From the IMG/VR virus record IMGVR_UViG_3300009537_000070, positions 1-37,612 of that record: a stretch of DNA of 37,612 bases; one strand, written 5' to 3'. Position numbers and translations under genes: made by a program. The DNA comes from a virus. Position 1 is the first letter of the stretch, and the number at the start of each line of letters is the position of its first letter. This document shows positions 33,795-37,612 of the stretch, in pieces. A model generated the notes under the pieces. The model saw nothing but the letters and a program-made list of their open reading frames with translations, was not told the DNA's origin and ran no database searches.

Positions 33795-34062
33795 AGACTA
33801 CCGATTCCTAAAAACACAATTTTGGTTTTTGGGGTTAAATTATACCCTTGTTTTATAAGGGTCAATAGGGACATAATTATATGTTTATGTCAAATGAAGC
33901 GTTATACGCCCCGTGGTGAAAGTGGTACGAGTTACCCTACTTGTAGCCATTTTTATCTCAAATAGGGCAACACAGTGATGCAAAATTTACTCACGATCTC
34001 GTCGGTTCGTCAGAGCTTAGAAAGCGAAGTAAATGAAAATTTCAGATACTCTAATTTAAACA
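33795..34062 (+). other. 268-base non-coding stretch with hairpins
   Basis: No convincing gene. CCTAAAAAC pairs with GTTTTTGGG (about 33808-33836), ACCCTT (33844-33849) with AAGGGT (33857-33862), and GTTACCCTA with TAGGGCAAC (one mismatch) around 33930-33970. Two tiny frames exist: 21 residues at 33881-33946 and 37 residues from 33978, neither supported by anything else. It may be an untranslated leader of the lysozyme-like gene or a small RNA. Confidence 0.4.
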
Positions 34063-34464
34063 ATGAATTATCTTTTACCAATAATTTTTAGTGTGGCATT
34101 TTTTACCACACCACAACCAAGTACATTAACAATAGAATTATCACAACCTTGTAATAATATTGAGATTCCTCAGATGATAGAATGTTTTGCAAACTTATAT
34201 GGTGCTTCAAAAGAAGAACTAACCATAATAGCCAAAAAAGAAAGTAATCTAAAACCTAACCCAAAGGGACACAATGATGGTGGTAATGCTTATGGCGTGT
34301 ATCAATACCACAAGCCAACATTTATTAGATTTAGTAAAATGATGGGAGAAGAATTGGATTATTATTCTTACTATGATCAAATAAAATTAACAGCTTGGAT
34401 ATTTGCCAATAAACCTGAACTTAAATCTCACTGGACAACTTCCAAATATCTTGTTAGTCTTTAA
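34063..34464 (+). CDS. Exported lysozyme/transglycosylase-like protein
   Basis: 133 residues. A signal-peptide-like start (MNYLLPIIFSVAFFTTPQPS) is followed by an SLT/lysozyme-like domain: MIECFANLYGASKEELTIIA, KKESNLKPNPKGHNDGGNAY with the probable catalytic Glu in KKESN, GVYQYHKPTFIRFSKMMGEE and KLTAWIFANKPELKSHWT. It probably cuts glycan strands from outside the membrane. A second wall enzyme beside the M15 endolysin is consistent with a lysis module, or with entry if it is packaged. Confidence 0.72.
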   Translation: MNYLLPIIFSVAFFTTPQPSTLTIELSQPCNNIEIPQMIECFANLYGASKEELTIIAKKESNLKPNPKGHNDGGNAYGVYQYHKPTFIRFSKMMGEELDYYSYYDQIKLTAWIFANKPELKSHWTTSKYLVSL

Positions 34465-34542
34465 TGTCGGCGTGTGGTCGTTCTGATAAACATATACAAT
34501 GGAATTCATTGAAAGAATGTGTGTTTTCTAGAAAGAACATAA

Positions 34543-34578
34543 AAGAAGAGCCTCTTGATTGAGGTTCTTCTTGTTTTG
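34543..34578 (+). terminator. Terminator with a 12-bp stem
   Basis: AAGAAGAGCCTC (34543-34554) pairs with GAGGTTCTTCTT (34561-34572) with one G-U pair, loop TTGATT, then TGTTTTG. The following promoter's -35 box lies in its loop and 3' strand. Confidence 0.75.
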
Positions 34579-34587
34579 TGCTATAAT
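34559..34587 (+). promoter_or_regulatory. Promoter nested in a terminator
   Basis: TTGAGG (34559-34564), a 17-bp spacer and TATAAT at 34582-34587; the -35 box lies within the terminator hairpin. The leader ends AAAACTTAAAACA before ATG 34620. Confidence 0.65.
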
Positions 34588-34619
34588 TAAATCAGTTAGA
34601 TCATTTAAAACTTAAAACA

Positions 34620-34817
34620 ATGGAGAATATAAAAGTTTTTTTCAGAATAATGAAGTGCGAAAAGTGTAATAAATACACCAGCCACGAAATAAACATCATA
34701 CGAAAGATGTTTAACCCCGAAACTTTTACTGCAACCAAAAAATGCACTAATCGTTTAGAACACCCTGATGCCACAATTATTGGCTTTGTTTATGTCCACG
34801 ATGATCATTTACCTTAA
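34620..34817 (+). CDS. Small zinc-binding-like protein
   Basis: 65 residues. RIMKCEKCNKYTSHEINIIR has one CxxC pair, and a single Cys follows in ATKKCTNRLEHPDATIIGFV with nearby His residues (HPD, HDDH) that could complete a zinc site. First gene of its short unit; followed 12 bp later by the 34830 gene behind CCCTTAAAGCT. No family recognised. Confidence 0.55.
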   Translation: MENIKVFFRIMKCEKCNKYTSHEINIIRKMFNPETFTATKKCTNRLEHPDATIIGFVYVHDDHLP

Positions 34818-34829
34818 ACCCTTAAAGCT

Positions 34830-35132
34830 ATGTTAGTTATTTATCAATCAGAACCTTGGCGTGCCGCCATTAGATCTGAGAACTTCAAGATTCTCAAAGC
34901 AGAAACTCCTAGTTTCAAAGTATTTATTGAAAAACAAGGCAAAGCACGAGTAGTTGCCTTAGCTGAATTAGAAATACCAATCTATCCTAAAAAAGTTGAT
35001 GAAAAAATCAAAACAGGATATGAAGTAATTTCTTTTACAGAACATTCAATAACAATTGGACAAGGAATGACCAGGATTGTTTGGGATAGAGATAAAGAAA
35101 TCTTTTCTAAACCTTACGATGTTTATGAATAA
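34830..35132 (+). CDS. Hypothetical beta-rich protein
   Basis: 100 residues. AAIRSENFKILKAETPSFKV, EKQGKARVVALAELEIPIYP and EVISFTEHSITIGQGMTRIV form alternating strands. No cysteine cluster, no membrane segment. The stop codon region runs directly into a strong terminator, so it ends its operon. Function unknown. Confidence 0.55.
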   Translation: MLVIYQSEPWRAAIRSENFKILKAETPSFKVFIEKQGKARVVALAELEIPIYPKKVDEKIKTGYEVISFTEHSITIGQGMTRIVWDRDKEIFSKPYDVYE

Positions 35133-35154
35133 GACCCTACGGGGTCTTTTTTTT
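35132..35154 (+). terminator. Strong rho-independent terminator
   Basis: AGACCC (35132-35137) with GGGTCT (35142-35147) over four bases, then an uninterrupted T-tract to 35154. Confidence 0.85.
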
Positions 35155-35173
35155 ATCCACATAGTTATCCACT
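35153..35173 (+). promoter_or_regulatory. Two DnaA-box-like sites
   Basis: TTATCCACA at 35153-35161 is a perfect match to the DnaA box consensus, and TTATCCACT at 35165-35173 differs by one base. They lie 12 bp apart in the same direction, in the gap after a terminator. Confidence 0.5.
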
Positions 35174-35216
35174 TTTCACTATAAACAGATTGACTTATTT
35201 ATGAGACAATGATAAT

Positions 35217-35420
35217 ATGTTCAGCCAAAATGAAACAGAATATGAGTTTAATAAGCAACAATTATTAAGATTTGTCAATGAATTCATATTGACAAATAAT
35301 CTTTTTAAACTTGCAGAATCTATTCGTATCATTTATAAAATAGCTGAAAATGAAGGTATAAAACGCTCAGACATCAATAAGATGTGATGAGTTGGGCGTT
35401 TTGTCGGAAACGCCTTTTAA
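35217..35420 (+). CDS. Hypothetical small protein running through tandem TGA codons
   Basis: 67 residues with TGA as Gly: MFSQNETEYEFNKQQLLRFV, then LFKLAESIRIIYKIAENEG and IKRSDINKM-GG-VGRFVGNAF. The tandem TGATGA (35385-35390) stands just before a terminator hairpin, and read-through continues into the hairpin to a TAA at 35418-35420. In a standard-code ancestor the gene would have ended at the TGA pair with 56 residues, so the last 11 may be an added tail. Helical; function unknown. Confidence 0.5.
35395..35418 (+). terminator. Terminator with competing antiterminator
   Basis: GGCGTTT (35395-35401) pairs with AAACGCC (35408-35414), followed by TTTT. The same 5' arm can instead pair upstream, GCGTTTT (35396-35402) with AAAACGC (35360-35366), around a small inner hairpin ACATC/GATGT, so two exclusive folds are possible. 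Confidence 0.65.
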
Positions 35421-35429
35421 TGGTATAAT
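35401..35429 (+). promoter_or_regulatory. Promoter of the phosphoesterase gene, nested in a terminator
   Basis: TTGTCG (35401-35406, the terminator loop), a 17-bp spacer and TATAAT at 35424-35429 preceded by TGG. Gene start at 35463. Confidence 0.65.
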
Positions 35430-35462
35430 GCGATTAGATTTGCACTTATACAATTTAATATT

Positions 35463-36665
35463 ATGAAACAAAATGAAAGAATCCAAGAGATAATCTTAGA
35501 GAATTACACTAAGATGTCTGACCTAGAACTCGCTGATAAGATCAATGAGGAATTAGGCACTAACTTTTCTGGTCACGCGATTAAACATCGTAGACAGAAA
35601 ATGAAACTTGCTAAAGTAGCAGGTGTAAAAGATTCTGGTAAATTTGAAGAAAGTAAAAAAGTTCTTGTTTTAAATACTGAAGAAAACTTTGTTAAGTTTC
35701 TTATCAAAGGAAGAACAGAAAGAGAACTTGCTACTAAATTCGAAAATTACAAGGAACTTCTAACTTGTAAACACAAAGGTCTAAATCTTTTTTCTCAAAG
35801 AAATCAATTTGGGGAAATGGCACATATTTTACTTCCTGAAATTACAAAGGAAATAAAAATAAAACCAAGAGATTGGACTTATGTTGTTGGTAAATCTGAC
35901 GAAGGAATAGAGCAGCCTTACATAGCTGTAAACATTCCTAAGTTTAAAGATAGAATTAATATCGCTCCGTTATTTGATGTCCACTTTGGAAATCAAGCAC
36001 ACAGACACGAGAAATTCTTATCTTATATCAGATGGATTGCAGAGACAGAAAATGTTTACACTTTTATTGGAGGAGATTTACTTGAAAATGCGTTAGATGA
36101 TGGTCGTGGAATGTCTTACGATCAGAACATCAACCCGGATAATCAATTAAACCAAATCTGCCAAATTCTTGCACCTATTGCTCATAAAATTCTGTTTGCA
36201 ACAACAGGAAATCACGAACATAGGACTTATGCTAAAACAGGAATTGATATTATGCAGATTATCGCTGATAGATTAAACATTCCCTATTTCTCCGGTCCAG
36301 TATTTCTAACAATTCTTTCAATGGGTTACAAGTGGAACTTTTATGCTTTTCACGGATTTGGTAACTCTCAAACCAAAGGAGGTAAAATGAATGTTGCTTC
36401 TCGTCCGAGAAACTTCACAAACAATATTCACTTCTTTGTATCAGGACACACTCACGATTTAATTGTTGAGCCAGAAACGACTATTACTGAAGATCTTATG
36501 AACTTCAGATTAGTATATATGACTCAATGGACTGTCGTTTGCCCTGCATTTATGAATTGGGAGAATACCTACGCTTATAGAGCTGGTTATAAACCACCAA
36601 CCAAAGGAGGAGTTTCAATACAACTCTTTGATAATGGTTCTTATAGAGCTTCTATGACCCACTAA
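35463..36665 (+). CDS. Calcineurin-like metallophosphoesterase with N-terminal HTH-like part
   Basis: 400 residues. The N-terminal 60 look like a DNA-binding helix-turn-helix (YTKMSDLELADKINEELGTN, FSGHAIKHRRQKMKLAK). The catalytic domain has PLFDVHFGN (D-x-H), FIGGDLLENA (GD), TTGNHEHR (GNHE), AFHGFGNS and VSGHTHD (GHTH), so all metal-binding positions are present. Phage members may act on nucleic acid or nucleotides. It has its own promoter and terminator, and 400 residues with no TGA. Because of the HTH a DNA-directed role is favoured over small-molecule hydrolysis (inference). Confidence 0.85.
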   Translation: MKQNERIQEIILENYTKMSDLELADKINEELGTNFSGHAIKHRRQKMKLAKVAGVKDSGKFEESKKVLVLNTEENFVKFLIKGRTERELATKFENYKELLTCKHKGLNLFSQRNQFGEMAHILLPEITKEIKIKPRDWTYVVGKSDEGIEQPYIAVNIPKFKDRINIAPLFDVHFGNQAHRHEKFLSYIRWIAETENVYTFIGGDLLENALDDGRGMSYDQNINPDNQLNQICQILAPIAHKILFATTGNHEHRTYAKTGIDIMQIIADRLNIPYFSGPVFLTILSMGYKWNFYAFHGFGNSQTKGGKMNVASRPRNFTNNIHFFVSGHTHDLIVEPETTITEDLMNFRLVYMTQWTVVCPAFMNWENTYAYRAGYKPPTKGGVSIQLFDNGSYRASMTH

Positions 36666-36670
36666 AAATT

Positions 36671-36701
36671 AAAAACCACCCCAATACGGAGTGGTTTTTT
36701 T
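36671..36701 (+). terminator. Rho-independent terminator
   Basis: AAAAACCAC (36671-36679) pairs with GTGGTTTTT (36691-36699), followed by two more T residues. Ends the phosphoesterase unit. Confidence 0.85.
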
Positions 36702-36792
36702 AGCTAAATCTAGATGTGATTTTTTACGATTCACTTACGCTTAAGGTGTCGTAGTTACACCAATAATAATAGTATAACATTTATTAAAAAAT

Positions 36793-37107
36793 ATGTCAAT
36801 AAAAATAACCAGATTTCAAAAAGAAAATGCTTGGAAGTTAGTATCTAAAGCAATAAAATCTAAAAAAATTAAAAAAAGTAAAAAATGTTCCGAATGTAAT
36901 ACTTGCACTAAAAGAATAGAAGGTCATCATAAGGATTATTTAAAACCATTGGAAGTTATATGGTTATGCAGAAAATGTCACGCCAATAAACATAGTAGAG
37001 TTAATATTGAATATAATTATTTAAAAATAATAAAAAATAGTAATCCATATAAAACAAATAAATGTAAAAATAAAATATCAACAGTAAGATTTGCTTCACA
37101 TTGATAA
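36793..37107 (+). CDS. HNH endonuclease
   Basis: 104 residues with the final TGA read as Gly (37102-37104), then [45 protein letters not shown] make a complete HNH pattern (CxxC, HH, xxPLxVxWLCxxCH), typical of small phage homing-type or packaging-associated HNH proteins. The rest is basic and Asn/Lys-rich. It stands alone between a terminator and the origin region, as free-standing homing endonucleases often do. The triple stop TGATAATAA suggests TGA was once its end. Confidence 0.8.
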
Positions 37108-37136
37108 TAATGCAAGTTTATTTTATAAAAAAAAAG

Positions 37137-37145
37137 TTATCCACA
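37137..37145 (+). promoter_or_regulatory. DnaA-box-like site near the initiator gene
   Basis: TTATCCACA is a perfect match to the DnaA box consensus, inside an A-rich tract (nine A residues just upstream), 90 bp before the initiator gene. Confidence 0.5.
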
Positions 37146-37155
37146 CCCCACACTA

Positions 37156-37184
37156 TACACAAAAAACATTTAAAGATTTATAAT
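37156..37184 (+). promoter_or_regulatory. Promoter of the early operon
   Basis: TACACA (moderate), a 17-bp spacer and TATAAT at 37179-37184, followed 11 bases later by the motif GAGTCGTATATTAAT (37196-37210) and then the initiator gene at 37228. Confidence 0.55.
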
Positions 37185-37195
37185 GAATCAAGGTC

Positions 37196-37210
37196 GAGTC
37201 GTATATTAAT
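37196..37210 (+). promoter_or_regulatory. Early-region repeated motif, copy upstream of the initiator
   Basis: GAGTCGTATATTAAT, one mismatch from the copy at 2448-2462, placed in the leader of the initiator gene. A candidate operator or antitermination site. Confidence 0.4.
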
Positions 37211-37227
37211 AATAAAAAAATAAAAAA

Positions 37228-37612
37228 TTGAAACCAGACTTTTTAATCATACCAGGTCAAATAGCATTCAGTCCAAAACTTCAACCTTTAGATAAAAATA
37301 TTTACGGGGTTATTTACTGGTTAGAAAAATTAAAGGAAGGTAAATGTATCGCAAGTAATTCTTTTATTGCAAATATTTGTAACTGTACAGAAGTTTCAGT
37401 ACAAAGATCTTTATTTAATCTTGAAAGAGAAAAATTTATTAAGAGAATTTATCAAGATAAAGAGAGAAAAATAAGAAAAGAAATACAATGTTTAGTTAAA
37501 TATGTAAAGGGGATACCTCCAGATAGAGGTACCTCCAAATGGTGTGTAGGGGTACCTCCAGATAGAGGTACCTCCAAATGGTGTGTAGGGGTACCTCCAA
37601 ATGGAGGTCATA
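37228..37612 (+). CDS. Replication initiator protein, N-terminal part (continues at window start)
   Basis: The frame begins at TTG 37228; no ATG is available between the upstream in-frame stop (37213-37215) and the conserved start of the protein. FLIIPGQIAFSPKLQPLDKN, then VIYWLEKLKEGKCIASNSFI and CTEVSVQRSLFNLEREKFIK form a winged helix-turn-helix like those of phage replisome organisers. After residue 90 come the 13-residue repeats encoded by the iterons. The gene continues without interruption at base 100 of the window, so the start and end pieces are one gene of 259 codons plus stop. It should bind the iterons within its own gene and open the origin. Confidence 0.8.
   Translation, partial: MKPDFLIIPGQIAFSPKLQPLDKNIYGVIYWLEKLKEGKCIASNSFIANICNCTEVSVQRSLFNLEREKFIKRIYQDKERKIRKEIQCLVKYVKGIPPDRGTSKWCVGVPPDRGTSKWCVGVPPNGGH
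37514..37612. repeat. Second copy of the 99-base terminal repeat
   Basis: Exact copy of bases 1-99 with the same 39-bp iterons. Together with the continuous initiator frame this shows that the window ends join. Confidence 0.9.

Noticed and set aside
34464-34589. 41-codon frame running through the terminator after the lysozyme-like gene
   Set aside because: It consists largely of the terminator hairpin and ends in the -10 box; no family features.
35190-35218. TTGACT-17 bp-TAATAT, a good promoter by sequence
   Set aside because: Its -10 box overlaps the ATG at 35217, so transcription would start inside the gene. It may serve another purpose but cannot drive this gene from its start.

Overview
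The window reads as one essentially complete, circularly closing phage genome of about 37.5 kb. Bases 1-99 are repeated exactly at 37514-37612, and one open frame (a replication initiator) runs through that join. It is AT-rich and almost every gene is on the + strand. It carries large and small terminase, portal, scaffold, an N4-gp56-type major capsid protein, a head-tail adaptor, several fibres and a lysis module. I found no tape measure or tail tube gene, so a short-tailed particle is the likeliest form (inference).

The central observation is that TGA is not a stop here: it is glycine (translation table 25, known from Absconditabacteria/SR1 and Gracilibacteria). About 58 in-frame TGA codons lie inside recognisable genes, at positions where the families have Gly: the Gly-X-Y collagen repeat, the terminase P-loop, the SGNPAGKPKG domain, the M15 peptidase, the aminotransferase and the HxHNGxDS fibre motif. 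All genes can be closed with TAA or TAG. The phage also encodes one tRNA, at 33148-33218, with anticodon UCA and a tRNA-Gly-like acceptor stem, which is the molecule needed to read UGA as Gly. A host among SR1/Gracilibacteria is therefore likely.

Layout. 37.1-4.2 kb: origin and early module (initiator with internal iterons, DnaB-type helicase, small proteins, C5 methyltransferase, Rad52-type annealing protein, SSB-like protein), with no TGA codon at all. 4.2-6.9 kb: HNH/NinG-like protein and small accessory genes. 6.9-7.2 kb: two strongly folded non-coding elements. 7.2-13.4 kb: packaging and head genes with an inserted Dam methylase. 13.5-18.0 kb: a sugar cassette (glycosyltransferases, Nudix, DegT aminotransferase, DUF616) placed between capsid and adaptor genes. 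18.1-31.5 kb: adaptor, tail and internal virion proteins, collagen-like fibre, a 1229-residue fibre without TGA, and a scrambled mobile-gene patch (GIY-YIG fused to a serine-recombinase tail). 31.5-34.5 kb: lysis module (membrane coiled-coil protein, two-domain M15 endolysin, tRNA, holin, exported lysozyme-like protein). 34.6-37.1 kb: short transcription units with nested terminators and promoters, a metallophosphoesterase and an HNH gene.

Regulation visible in the sequence: a family of promoters with 17-bp spacers and perfect TATAAT -10 boxes, few Shine-Dalgarno sites, frequent AAATATATG or CTTAAA start contexts, several nearly leaderless genes, and a repeated GAGTCGKATATTAW motif around early genes. 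All functional assignments come from reading the translations by eye; no database search was run.
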